A stretch of DNA of 61,141 bases from Acrocarpospora catenulata (GTDB lineage: Bacteria > Actinomycetota > Actinomycetes > Streptosporangiales > Streptosporangiaceae), in the NCBI RefSeq assembly GCF_018476525.1, contig NZ_JAHCST010000007.1, forward strand, positions 219,096 to 280,236. The letters run 5' to 3'. Numbering within the stretch: position 1 is the first letter of the stretch; each line of letters starts with the position of its first letter. This document shows, piece after piece, positions 18,136 to 26,321 of this stretch. Both the position numbers and the translations under genes were made by a program. The notes beneath the pieces are model-generated. The model had not been told where the DNA came from. It searched no databases and worked only from the letters and a program-made list of their open reading frames with translations.

Positions 18136-18696
18136 TCACCGATGGTCCTCTTGTTCGGCGGTGGGGTCCAGCCCCTCGTCGAGGGCGTCCCAGAGGCGGC
18201 GGGCCGAGGGCGCCGAGTCGTCGGGGGTTCGCGAGTACCGGGCGGACATGCCCGCCCAGCGCCGCCCCCGCAGGGCCGTGACCAGGCCGCCCACGAGCAG
18301 CAGCGCCCCGCCGGCGACGGCGGCCACCGGCCAGTACGTGCGATCGAGCACCGCCGTCCCGTACGCCTGGAGCCCCGCCGCCACCACGCCGGCCCCGCAG
18401 AGCGCCACCAGCACGCCCACGACGGACCGCCAGACACCGCGCGTGGCCAGTACCGCGACACACCCGGCCAGGGCCGCGAGCGCGACCGGGGTGAGCCACG
18501 CGGCGACCTCGTCACCGGTGAGCGCCGCCACCGGCCGGTTGACGGTGACGGCGCCGGCGGCCGGCAGACCCCAGTCCCGCCCGGCGGCCAGCCACGCCAG
18601 ACCGGCCCCCGCCGCGCACACCACCAGCCAGACCGCCATCTCCCGCCCGCCACGGGACGGCGTGGTGTCCGCGCTCACCTCACCTCGAACCGCCAT
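18136..18696 (-). CDS. Trp biosynthesis-associated membrane protein (TIGR02234-like)
   Basis: A 186-aa protein with four membrane helices, matching the family usually encoded between trpE and trpC in actinobacteria. The start is the ATG at 18696 (MAVRGEVSAD): a ribosome binding site GGTGAAGG overlaps the hisI stop codon, and only 5 nt separate the genes, so translation is coupled to hisI. Visible segments include LVVCAAGAGLAWLAAG and VALAALAGCVAVLATRG. In related genomes trpE sits between hisI and this gene; here it is absent. Molecular function unknown. Confidence 0.75.
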   Translation of the reverse strand: MAVRGEVSADTTPSRGGREMAVWLVVCAAGAGLAWLAAGRDWGLPAAGAVTVNRPVAALTGDEVAAWLTPVALAALAGCVAVLATRGVWRSVVGVLVALCGAGVVAAGLQAYGTAVLDRTYWPVAAVAGGALLLVGGLVTALRGRRWAGMSARYSRTPDDSAPSARRLWDALDEGLDPTAEQEDHR

Positions 18697-18701
18697 GCCC
18701 T

Positions 18702-19058
18702 TCACCCCGACACTTCGAGGGGGTCCGCGTCGAAGCACGTACGGTCCCCGGTGTGACAGGCCGCCCCCACCTGATCGACCTGGAGCAGGATGGTGTCACC
18801 GTCGCAGTCGAGAGCGGCGTGCTTGACCCACTGGACGTGCCCCGAGGTGTCGCCCTTCACCCAGTACGACCCCCGGCTCCGCGACCAGTAGGTGGCCCGG
18901 CCGGTGGTGAGCGTGCGGTGCAGGGCCTCGTCGTCCATCCACGCGAGCATCAGCACCTCCCCGGTGTCGTACTGCTGGACGACGGCGGGCACCAGCCCGT
19001 CGGGATTGCGCTTCAACCGGCCGGCGATCTTCTGATCAAGGGACATGTCCCCCATCAT
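18702..19058 (-). CDS. hisI: Phosphoribosyl-AMP cyclohydrolase
   Basis: A 118-aa cytoplasmic Zn/Mg enzyme that opens the purine ring of PR-AMP, the third step of histidine synthesis. Diagnostic stretches are [33 protein letters not shown] and the metal-binding [11 protein letters not shown] with [13 protein letters not shown]. It starts only 3 nt after the Cache-domain gene stops, so it is expressed behind gntR and the Cache gene, about 14 kb from the rest of the his genes. An alternative ATG lies 4 codons inside. Confidence 0.95.
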   Translation of the reverse strand: MMGDMSLDQKIAGRLKRNPDGLVPAVVQQYDTGEVLMLAWMDDEALHRTLTTGRATYWSRSRGSYWVKGDTSGHVQWVKHAALDCDGDTILLQVDQVGAACHTGDRTCFDADPLEVSG

Positions 19059-19061
19059 GCC

Positions 19062-19781
19062 TCACGTATCGGCCGCCACCAGCGACAACGGCAGGTCGCG
19101 GATGGGATGGGCGGTGAATCCAGGAGCCCCCCGGTAGGCGGCGCCGGTGATCCAGCGCGCCGTGGTGGAGGCGACCACCCGGCCTTCCGCGTTGGTCAGG
19201 AAGGCCGGTCCGGGGATCTCACGGAGCGCGGGAAGCACGGCGGCCTCGAAGCGGCGGACGAAGACGTCGGCGGCGGCCACGCCGAGGAAGGCGCCGGAGA
19301 CGGTGACGGGCACCGACAGGGTCAGCGAGTACTCGTCGGTGCAGAGGTAGTCCACGTAGGGCCCGCAGATGGTGTGCTCCACCCCTGCCTGCGGCCCGGT
19401 GTACCAGTCCCAGTGGGTGTAGTCGTAGAACGCGCTGGAGGAGGGGTCCAGGTCGCGCAGCAGCTGCACCGGCCGCCCGGACGGGTTCTCCTGCCACCAT
19501 TCGAGGTACCAGGGCGCGTCCGCGAGCAGCCCGGGCGCGGCGATGAACCCGATCCCGGCGATGAGCGCGCCGAGCCGCCGCCAGAGCAGCGGCCGCAGCG
19601 CCGCCAGGTCGGCCACCACCGGCGCGGGCGCGGCTCCGAGGGAGTCCCGGAGCGCGGTCACCGTGGCGTCGCGGACCTCGCGGAGGGCGGCGTACACCTG
19701 GTCGGTCAGCTGGGCGACCCTGGCGACGGCCGTGCCCACCTGCGCCGTCGACCCTGCACTGGTCGACACTGTGCTGGTCAT
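19062..19781 (-). CDS. Soluble Cache-domain sensory protein
   Basis: A 239-aa protein with no signal peptide or clear membrane helix. Residues 85-235 resemble a Cache (PAS-like ligand) domain: WDWYTGPQAGVEHTICG, YSLTLSVPVTVSGAFLGV, AAADVFVRRFEAAVLP, then a second small unit GPAFLTNAEGRVVAS. The N-terminal ~70 residues look helical. It lies 3 nt downstream of gntR and is divergent from potABCD, so it may bind an amine or similar ligand in the cytoplasm and act with GntR (inference). Cache domains are normally extracellular parts of receptors, so a soluble one beside a regulator is notable. Confidence 0.65.
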   Translation of the reverse strand: MTSTVSTSAGSTAQVGTAVARVAQLTDQVYAALREVRDATVTALRDSLGAAPAPVVADLAALRPLLWRRLGALIAGIGFIAAPGLLADAPWYLEWWQENPSGRPVQLLRDLDPSSSAFYDYTHWDWYTGPQAGVEHTICGPYVDYLCTDEYSLTLSVPVTVSGAFLGVAAADVFVRRFEAAVLPALREIPGPAFLTNAEGRVVASTTARWITGAAYRGAPGFTAHPIRDLPLSLVAADT

Positions 19782-19784
19782 GTA

Positions 19785-20519
19785 CTACTCCTGAAGGCGC
19801 AGCCGAAGCTCGATGAGGTGATCCATCGCGTCCTGCACGTGCCGCTCCGCCAGCGCCCTGGCCCGGTCGCCGTCGCCGGCCGCGATGGCCTCGACGAGGG
19901 TCTGGTGCTGGTCGAGCAGCCGCCGCACCGACATCTCATCGTGCCCCCGCCGCTCGTCCCGGGAAAGCCACAGCAACGGTCCGATGTCAGCCTGTAACCG
20001 GATCTCTTCCTGAGTGAGTCGCGCGGACTGGGAGGCGGCGGCCACCTCGACCCGGAACCGCCCGTCCAGGCGGCGCAGGCGGCCGTCCCAGTCGGCGGTG
20101 GCCATCTCGGCCAGGGAGCGGCGCAGCGGCGCCAGGTCCGAGGGCAGGGCCCGCTGGGCGGCCAGCCGGGCGGCGGCCCCGGCGATGGCCGCGTAGTGGT
20201 CGCCGAGGTCACGGAGTTCGTCGACGGCGTAGGCGCGCAGCCGTACGCCGACGTCGAGGGAGTCGGGGGCGCGCACGAAGCTGCCGCCGCCGCGGCCGCG
20301 CCGGGTCTCCACCAGGCCCTGCTGGCGCAACGCCATCAGCGCCTCCCGCAGGGTGACCGTGGAGACGCCCAGCTGGGCGGCGAGTTCGGCCTCGCTGGGC
20401 AGCTGCTCGCCGTCGGTGAGCAGGCCGAGCGCGATGGCGTCGGTGAGGCGGCGGACCACGGCCTCCACCCGGGCGGTGCTGTCGACGGGCGCGAAGACGG
20501 CCAGCCGCGCCGTGTTCAT
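19785..20519 (-). CDS. GntR-family (FadR/FCD) transcriptional regulator
   Basis: A 244-aa DNA-binding regulator. The winged helix lies at about residues 15-75 (LPSEAELAAQLGVSTVTLRE, LRQQGLVETRRGRGGG), and the all-helical FCD ligand domain at about 90-235 (LRDLGDHYAAIAGAAARLAA, HQTLVEAIAAGDGDRARALA). The ATG at 20519 is chosen because GGGGAGGG lies 7 nt upstream; an in-frame start 11 codons earlier lacks one. First gene of gntR - Cache - hisI and divergent from potA, so it probably controls the polyamine transporter. Confidence 0.88.
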   Translation of the reverse strand: MNTARLAVFAPVDSTARVEAVVRRLTDAIALGLLTDGEQLPSEAELAAQLGVSTVTLREALMALRQQGLVETRRGRGGGSFVRAPDSLDVGVRLRAYAVDELRDLGDHYAAIAGAAARLAAQRALPSDLAPLRRSLAEMATADWDGRLRRLDGRFRVEVAAASQSARLTQEEIRLQADIGPLLWLSRDERRGHDEMSVRRLLDQHQTLVEAIAAGDGDRARALAERHVQDAMDHLIELRLRLQE

Positions 20520-20624
20520 CCGCTTGCCCTCCCCGTCGACCACTTTCAGCAACGAGCAGCCGCCCTGGCCGCACGGGTCCAGGTCACGCCTTTCTCGTTA
20601 ACCCCTGTGATACCGGATCGTGTC

Positions 20625-20661
20625 TTGTTGCGAAACATTTAACACCATATGTTTAAGTTCA
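20625..20661 (+). promoter_or_regulatory. potA promoter with overlapping dyad (candidate GntR operator)
   Basis: The -35 is TTGTTG (20625-20630), then a 17-nt spacer, then the -10 TATGTT (20648-20653). Seven nt later comes the ATG at 20661, so the transcript is probably leaderless. AAACAT (20633-20638) and ATGTTT (20649-20654) form an inverted repeat that covers the spacer and the -10. A regulator bound there would block RNA polymerase; the adjacent divergent GntR is the obvious candidate (inference). Confidence 0.6.
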
Positions 20662-21680
20662 TGGCTGACCAAGCGGTAGCCCTGCGCGGGCTGCGCAAGA
20701 GCTTCGGGAGCGTCGAAGCGGTCGCGGGAGTGGACCTGGACGTCGCCGACGGCGAGTTCTTCGCGATGCTCGGCCCGTCCGGCTCGGGCAAGACGACCGT
20801 GCTGCGGCTGATCGCCGGATTCGAGACCCCGACCGCCGGGACCGTGGAACTCGGCGGCCGGGACGTGACCCGGCTGGCCCCCTTCGAACGCGACGTCAAC
20901 ACCGTCTTCCAGGACTACGCGCTGTTCCCCCACATGTCCGTCCTGGAGAACGTGGAGTACGGCCTGCGCGTGAAAAAGGTCCCGAACCGCCGGGAACGCG
21001 CGTTAGAAGCGCTCGCCTCGGTCCGGCTGGAAGGGTTCGAGAAACGCCGCCCCGCCCAGCTCTCCGGCGGCCAGCGCCAGCGGGTCGCCCTGGCCAGGGC
21101 CCTGGTCAACCGCCCCCGCGTGCTCCTGCTCGACGAGCCGCTCGGCGCCCTCGACCTCAAGCTCCGCGAGGAGATGCAGGTCGAGCTGAAGGCCATCCAG
21201 CGCGAGGTCGGCATCACCTTCGTGTTCGTCACCCACGACCAGGAGGAGGCGCTGACCATGAGCGACCGCGTCGCGGTCTTCAACGCCGGCCGGATCGAGC
21301 AGATCGGCAGCCCCGCCGAGGTGTACGAGCGACCGGCGAGCGCGTTCGTGGCCGGGTTCGTCGGCACCTCCAACCTGATCTCCGGTGCGGCGGCCCAGGC
21401 CGTACTGGGCAAGGAGGGGACCTTCAGCGTGCGGCCGGAGAAGCTGCGGGTGGCCGCGCCGGAGGAACCCGTCGGGGACGGCGAGCACAGCGCCACCGGC
21501 CTGGTCAGCGAGGTCGTGTACGCGGGGCCCGCCACCCGGTTCGTGGTGGATCTGGACGCGGGCGGGCGGCTCATCGCCCTCCAGCAGAACCTGCAGGTCT
21601 CGTCCATGGACGTGATGGGCCTGCGCGGTACCAGGGTCCGGCTCGTGTGGCACCGCCGCCACGAGTTCGCGATCGTCTAA
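20661..21680 (+). CDS. potA: Spermidine/putrescine-type ABC transporter ATPase
   Basis: A 339-aa ATPase of a polyamine-type importer. Walker [10 protein letters not shown] (about residues 38-46), signature [15 protein letters not shown], Walker [13 protein letters not shown], switch histidine [16 protein letters not shown]-terminal TOBE region follows ([24 protein letters not shown]). The ATG at 20661 is preferred over the one at 20649 because the -10 hexamer overlaps the latter. First gene of potA-D-B-C. Confidence 0.9.
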   Translation: MADQAVALRGLRKSFGSVEAVAGVDLDVADGEFFAMLGPSGSGKTTVLRLIAGFETPTAGTVELGGRDVTRLAPFERDVNTVFQDYALFPHMSVLENVEYGLRVKKVPNRRERALEALASVRLEGFEKRRPAQLSGGQRQRVALARALVNRPRVLLLDEPLGALDLKLREEMQVELKAIQREVGITFVFVTHDQEEALTMSDRVAVFNAGRIEQIGSPAEVYERPASAFVAGFVGTSNLISGAAAQAVLGKEGTFSVRPEKLRVAAPEEPVGDGEHSATGLVSEVVYAGPATRFVVDLDAGGRLIALQQNLQVSSMDVMGLRGTRVRLVWHRRHEFAIV

Positions 21681-21692
21681 CAAGGAGTCAGC

Positions 21693-22910
21693 ATGCGATC
21701 AACCCCCCGAAGGCTCTCCCGTACCCTTACCGCCGTCGCAGCGCTCGCGCTGGCCGCCGCCTGCGGGTCCACCGAACCCACCGGCACGGCCGCCCCCGCC
21801 CCCGGCTCCAGCGGCTTCACCCCGCCCAAGATCGAGGCCCTGCAGTCCCTCGGCGCCGGCGAGGGCCAGGTCAACCTGGTCGCCTGGGCCGGGTATGTGG
21901 AGGACGGCTCCAGCGATCCCAAGGTGGACTGGGTGACCGAGTTCGAGTCGACCACGGGCTGCCAGGTGAACACCAAGGTGGCCGGCACCTCCGACGAGAT
22001 GGTCAACCTGATGAAGACCGGCGAGTACGACGCCGTCTCCGCCTCCGGCGACGCCTCGCTCCGCCTGATCGCGGCCGGCAACGTGGCCCCGGTCAACACC
22101 GCGCTGATCCCCAACTACGCCGACGTCTTCGCGGGCCTGAAGGACCGGCCGTGGAACTCGGTGAACGGCGTCTCCTACGGGGTTCCGCACGGCCGCGGCG
22201 CCAACCTGCTGATGTGGCGGACCGACAAGGTCAGCCCGGCCCCCGACTCCTGGGGCGTGGTGTTCGACCCCAACTCGCCGTACAAGGGGTCGGTGACCGC
22301 CTACGACTCGCCCATCTACATCGCCGACGCCGCCGTCTACCTGATGGCCACCAAGCCCGAACTGGGCATCAAGAGCCCGTACGCGCTGGACGACACCCAG
22401 TTCCAGGCCGCCGTGGACCTGCTCAAGCAGCAGCGCACCATCATCGGCGAGTACTGGTCGGACTACACCAAGGAGATCCAGGCCTTCAAGGCGGGCGACA
22501 CCGTGGTGGGCACCACCTGGCAGGTGATCGCCAACCTGGCGCAGGCCGACCAGGCGCCGGTGGAGGTGACGCTGCCCAAGGAGGGCGCGACCGGCTGGTC
22601 GGACACCTGGATGGTGGCCGCCAACGCCAAGCACCCCAACTGCGCCTACAAGTGGCTGGACTGGATCATCTCCCCCAAGGCCAACGCCCAGGTCGCCGAG
22701 TGGTTCGGCGAGGCGCCGTCCAACGCCAAGTCGTGCGCCGAGACGGCCGACCCCAAGCACTGCGACACCTTCCACGCCACCGACGAGGACTACTTCTCGA
22801 AGGTCTACTACTGGACCACCCCCATCCCGCAGTGCCTGGACGGCCGCACCGACGTGACCTGCAAGGACTACGCCGAGTGGACCCGGGCCTGGACCGAGAT
22901 CAAGGGATAA
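21693..22910 (+). CDS. potD: Polyamine-binding lipoprotein of ABC transporter
   Basis: A 405-aa solute-binding protein. The signal peptide ends in LALAAAC (lipobox), and a Pro/Ala linker follows. The mature protein begins VNLVAWAGYVEDG and continues with FESTTGCQVNTKVAGTSDEM, typical of the PotD/PotF family. GGAG lies upstream of the ATG. It is larger than E. coli PotD (348 aa) and has extra C-terminal cysteine-containing loops (SCAETADPKHCDTF). The substrate is inferred only from the family. Confidence 0.88.
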   Translation: MRSTPRRLSRTLTAVAALALAAACGSTEPTGTAAPAPGSSGFTPPKIEALQSLGAGEGQVNLVAWAGYVEDGSSDPKVDWVTEFESTTGCQVNTKVAGTSDEMVNLMKTGEYDAVSASGDASLRLIAAGNVAPVNTALIPNYADVFAGLKDRPWNSVNGVSYGVPHGRGANLLMWRTDKVSPAPDSWGVVFDPNSPYKGSVTAYDSPIYIADAAVYLMATKPELGIKSPYALDDTQFQAAVDLLKQQRTIIGEYWSDYTKEIQAFKAGDTVVGTTWQVIANLAQADQAPVEVTLPKEGATGWSDTWMVAANAKHPNCAYKWLDWIISPKANAQVAEWFGEAPSNAKSCAETADPKHCDTFHATDEDYFSKVYYWTTPIPQCLDGRTDVTCKDYAEWTRAWTEIKG

Positions 22911-22916
22911 GAGCTG

Positions 22917-23750
22917 ATGAGGCGGCGACTGGCCACCTTCCTGCACCGGCACGCCGGGGTACGGCTGTCGCTGCTGCTGTCGGCGCCGATGGCGTGGCTG
23001 GGGCTGGCCTATCTGGGCGCCCTGGCCGCGCTGCTGGTGACCGCCTTCTGGTCCACCGACACCTTCACCGGGAACCTGATCCGCACGTTCACCTGGTCGA
23101 ACTTCCAGGATCTGGTGACCGGTGAGGTGTACCGGACGGTCGCGCTCCGTTCCCTCGGGGTGGCGGCGGCGGTGACGCTGATCGACCTGGTGGTGGCCTT
23201 CCCGATGGCCTTCGCGATGGCCAAGCTGGCCTCCCCCAGGACCCAGCGCTGGCTGGTCATCGCGGTGCTCACCCCGCTCTGGGCGTCCTACCTGGTCAAG
23301 GCGTACGCCTGGCGGGTGCTGCTGTCCTCCGAGGGCATCCTGGGCTGGGGGTACGGGCTGGGCGCGACCATCCTGACCCTGTCCTACCTGTGGTTGCCGT
23401 ACATGATCCTGCCCATCTACGCGGGCCTGGAGCGGCTGCCCAACTCCCTGCTGGACGCGGCCGGGGACCTGGGGGCCCGGCCGTGGCGGACCTTCCGCAC
23501 GGTCGTCTGGCCGCTCACCTTCCCGGCCGTGGTGGCCGGGTCGATCTTCACGTTCTCGCTCTCGCTGGGCGACTACATCACCGTGAAGATCGTCGGCGGC
23601 AGTTCGCAGCTGATCGGCAACGTGGTCTACGACAACATCGGCGCCGCCAACAACCTGCCGTTCGCGGCGGCCGTGGCCACCGTGCCGGTGCTCATCATGC
23701 TGGTCTACCTGTCGGCGGTACGCCGGACCGGAGCCCTGGAGAACCTGTGA
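22917..23750 (+). CDS. potB: Polyamine-type ABC transporter permease 1
   Basis: A 277-aa inner-membrane permease with about six helices. The coupling EAA-like loop is visible as LLDAAGDLGARPWRTFRTVVWPL (written over two turns), with LSYLWLPYMILPIYAGLE before it. It starts 6 nt after potD and ends in a GTGA overlap with potC. Confidence 0.9.
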   Translation: MRRRLATFLHRHAGVRLSLLLSAPMAWLGLAYLGALAALLVTAFWSTDTFTGNLIRTFTWSNFQDLVTGEVYRTVALRSLGVAAAVTLIDLVVAFPMAFAMAKLASPRTQRWLVIAVLTPLWASYLVKAYAWRVLLSSEGILGWGYGLGATILTLSYLWLPYMILPIYAGLERLPNSLLDAAGDLGARPWRTFRTVVWPLTFPAVVAGSIFTFSLSLGDYITVKIVGGSSQLIGNVVYDNIGAANNLPFAAAVATVPVLIMLVYLSAVRRTGALENL

Positions 23751-24544
23751 ACCTGTCCCGTACGGCCCGAGCCGCCCTCTGGACCGCGCTGGGGGCCGGG
23801 CTGGCCGTGATCTACCTGCCGCTGGCCGTGGTGGTGGTCAACTCCTTCAACGCCGACCGGACCTTCGGCTGGCCGCCCCCCGGGCTGACCCTGGACTGGT
23901 GGGGGGCGGCCTGGCGCTCCACCGGCATGCGGGAGGCGCTGTGGACCTCGGTGCAGGCCGCTCTCGGGGCCACCGCGATCGCGCTGCTGCTGGGCACCAT
24001 GGCGGCCTTCGCGGTGCAGCGGTACGCCTTCTTCGGTCGGCAGACGGTCTCCCTGCTGATCGTGCTGCCGATCGCGCTGCCCGGCATCGTCACCGGGATC
24101 GCGCTGAGCAACACCTTCCACTCGGTGCTGGGGGTCCCGCTCGGGCTGTTCACCGTGATCGTCGGGCACGCCACCTTCTGCGTGGTGACCGTCTACAACA
24201 ACGTGCTGGCCCGGCTGCGGCGGCTCGGCGTCTCCATCGAGGAGGCCTCGGCCGACCTGGGCGCGGACACCTTCACCACGTTCCGCCTGGTCACCTTTCC
24301 GATGATGCGCTCGGCGCTGCTGGCCGGGGGGCTGCTGTCCTTCGCGCTCTCCTTCGACGAGATCATCGTGACCACGTTCACGGCGGGCGCCGGGGTGCGC
24401 ACCCTGCCCATCTGGATCTTCGAGAACCTGTTCCGGCCCAACCAGGCGCCGGTGGTGAACGTGGTCGCGGCGGCGTTGATCGTGCTGAGCGTGCTGCCGA
24501 TCTGGCTGGCCCAGCGGATCACGGGCGAGGCGTCGCGCTACTAG
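23747..24544 (+). CDS. potC: Polyamine-type ABC transporter permease 2
   Basis: A 265-aa permease partner of PotB. The GTG start at 23747 overlaps the potB stop (GTGA). The coupling loop is IEEASADLGADTFTTFRLVT followed by FPMMRSALLAGGLL, and PotC-like DEIIVTTFTAGAG is present. Its last 26 nt overlap the convergent ABC exporter gene. Confidence 0.9.
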   Translation: MNLSRTARAALWTALGAGLAVIYLPLAVVVVNSFNADRTFGWPPPGLTLDWWGAAWRSTGMREALWTSVQAALGATAIALLLGTMAAFAVQRYAFFGRQTVSLLIVLPIALPGIVTGIALSNTFHSVLGVPLGLFTVIVGHATFCVVTVYNNVLARLRRLGVSIEEASADLGADTFTTFRLVTFPMMRSALLAGGLLSFALSFDEIIVTTFTAGAGVRTLPIWIFENLFRPNQAPVVNVVAAALIVLSVLPIWLAQRITGEASRY

Positions 24545-26321
24545 CGCTGGTGGTGGCGCTGGTGGTGGCCGTGGTCCAGGAGGCGTGCAGGTCGGCGTAG
24601 ACGCCCGGCTCGGCCACCAGTTCGGCGTGCGGGCCGCGCTGCACGATCCGGCCGTGCTCGAAGACGATCACCTCGTCGGCGGCCTCGGCCGTGGAGAGGC
24701 GGTGCGCGATGGAGATGGCCGTGCGGCCCCGGGTGACGCCCTCCAGGGCACGGGCCAGCCGTACCTCGGTGGCCGGGTCCACCGCCGAGGTGGCCTCGTC
24801 CAGCAGCAGCAGGTCCGGGTCGGCCAGGTAGGCGCGGGCCAGCGCGACCAGTTGCCGCTCCCCCGCCGACAGCGACTCCCCGCGCTGCCCGACCGGCGTG
24901 CGCAGCCCGTACGGCAGGCCCTCCAGCCAGTCGGCCAGACCCAGTTCGCCGAGCGCCGCGGTGATCTCCTCGTCGGTGGCCTCGGGGCGGCCGAACCGGA
25001 TGTTCTCCGCCAGCGTGGAGTCGAACAGGAAGCCGTCCTGCGGCACCATCACGATGCGCTCGCGCAGCGAGGAGAACCTCACCTGGCGCAGGTCCACGCC
25101 GTCCACGGTGATCCGGCCGCCGGTGGGGTCCATCAGCCGGGTGAGCAGCTTGGCGAAGGTGGTCTTGCCGGAGCCGGTCTCCCCCACCACCGCGATCCTG
25201 CTGCGCGGCGGGATGGCCGCGCTGACCTCGTGCAGCACCGGCGGGCCTTCCGGGTAGTGGAAGCCGACCTCCTCGAAGGCCACCGCGATCGGGCCGCGCG
25301 GCAGCACCACGCCGTCCTCCGGGTCGGCCACGTCGGCGGGGGTGTCCAGCACGCCGAGGATGCGCCGCCAGCCGGCGATCGCGTTCTGCGCCTCGTTGAG
25401 CACCTCGGTGCCCATCTGGAGCGGCGAGATGAACAGGGTGATCAGGAACAGGAAGGCGATCAGCTCGCCCGCGGTGATGTCGCCGTCCAGGCCGAGCAGC
25501 ACGCCGGCCACCACCACCGCCGCCAGCGCGATCGAGGCCACCAGCTCGCTGATCGGGAAGGTCAGGCCGACGATCTTCTGGGCCCGCACCTGGGCCCGGC
25601 GCTGGCCGTCGATGGCCTGGTCGATGCGCTCGGCGGTGCGGTCCTCCGACCCGTACGCGCGGATCACGGCGCTGCCCACCACCGATTCGCTGACCGCGGC
25701 CAGCACGTCGCCGGTACGCTCCCTGACCACCGTGTAGCCGCGGGCCACCAGGCGCTGGAAGCGGGGCAGGGCCAGCATCACGGGCAGGAAGCAGAGCCAG
25801 ACCAGCAGGGTGAGCTGCCAGGAGTAGACCGCCATGAGCACGGTGGCGATGGCCAGCTGGCCCACCGCCAGGATGATCATCAGGCCGCCCCACTGCATGA
25901 ACGTGCTGATCTGGTCCACGTCCCCGGTCACCCTGGACACCAGGGCGCCGCGGCGCTCGGTGTTCTGGGTGAGCACCGACAGGTCGTGCACGTGCCGGAA
26001 GCCCTTGCCGCGCAGGGTGGCCAGGCCGGACTCGGTGGCCCGGTAGAGGCGCACGTTCATCAGGTACCCGGCCAGCGCGGTGAGCAGCACGGCGACCGCG
26101 CAGGCCAGCACGGCGTTTCGGATGAACGCCAGGTCGGGGGTGGGCCCCTGGAGGCCCTTGTCGATCACCTGCTGCACCGCGATCGGCACGATGATCTTGC
26201 CGACCGTGGCCAGCGCGGCCAGGACGAGCGTGCCGGCCAGGCCCTTGCGGAACTCCGGCGAGAGCCGGATGCCCTGGCGGACCGTCTCCAGGGCGGACCG
26301 CTCCAGCGCCTGCATACTCAT
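24519..26321 (-). CDS. Heterodimeric ABC exporter, subunit with consensus catalytic residues
   Basis: A 600-aa half-transporter with six N-terminal membrane helices (1-320) and a nucleotide-binding domain. Walker A GETGSGKTTFAK, Walker B LLLLDEATSAVDP with the catalytic Glu, and switch histidine SIAHRLST are intact, but the signature reads LSAGERQLVALA instead of LSGGQ. It overlaps its partner by 4 nt (ATGA). Its C-terminal 9 codons overlap potC. It pairs with the next gene so that one ATP site is canonical and one degenerate. Substrate unknown (drug/lipid exporter family). Confidence 0.88.
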   Translation of the reverse strand: MSMQALERSALETVRQGIRLSPEFRKGLAGTLVLAALATVGKIIVPIAVQQVIDKGLQGPTPDLAFIRNAVLACAVAVLLTALAGYLMNVRLYRATESGLATLRGKGFRHVHDLSVLTQNTERRGALVSRVTGDVDQISTFMQWGGLMIILAVGQLAIATVLMAVYSWQLTLLVWLCFLPVMLALPRFQRLVARGYTVVRERTGDVLAAVSESVVGSAVIRAYGSEDRTAERIDQAIDGQRRAQVRAQKIVGLTFPISELVASIALAAVVVAGVLLGLDGDITAGELIAFLFLITLFISPLQMGTEVLNEAQNAIAGWRRILGVLDTPADVADPEDGVVLPRGPIAVAFEEVGFHYPEGPPVLHEVSAAIPPRSRIAVVGETGSGKTTFAKLLTRLMDPTGGRITVDGVDLRQVRFSSLRERIVMVPQDGFLFDSTLAENIRFGRPEATDEEITAALGELGLADWLEGLPYGLRTPVGQRGESLSAGERQLVALARAYLADPDLLLLDEATSAVDPATEVRLARALEGVTRGRTAISIAHRLSTAEAADEVIVFEHGRIVQRGPHAELVAEPGVYADLHASWTTATTSATTSASSATPRP

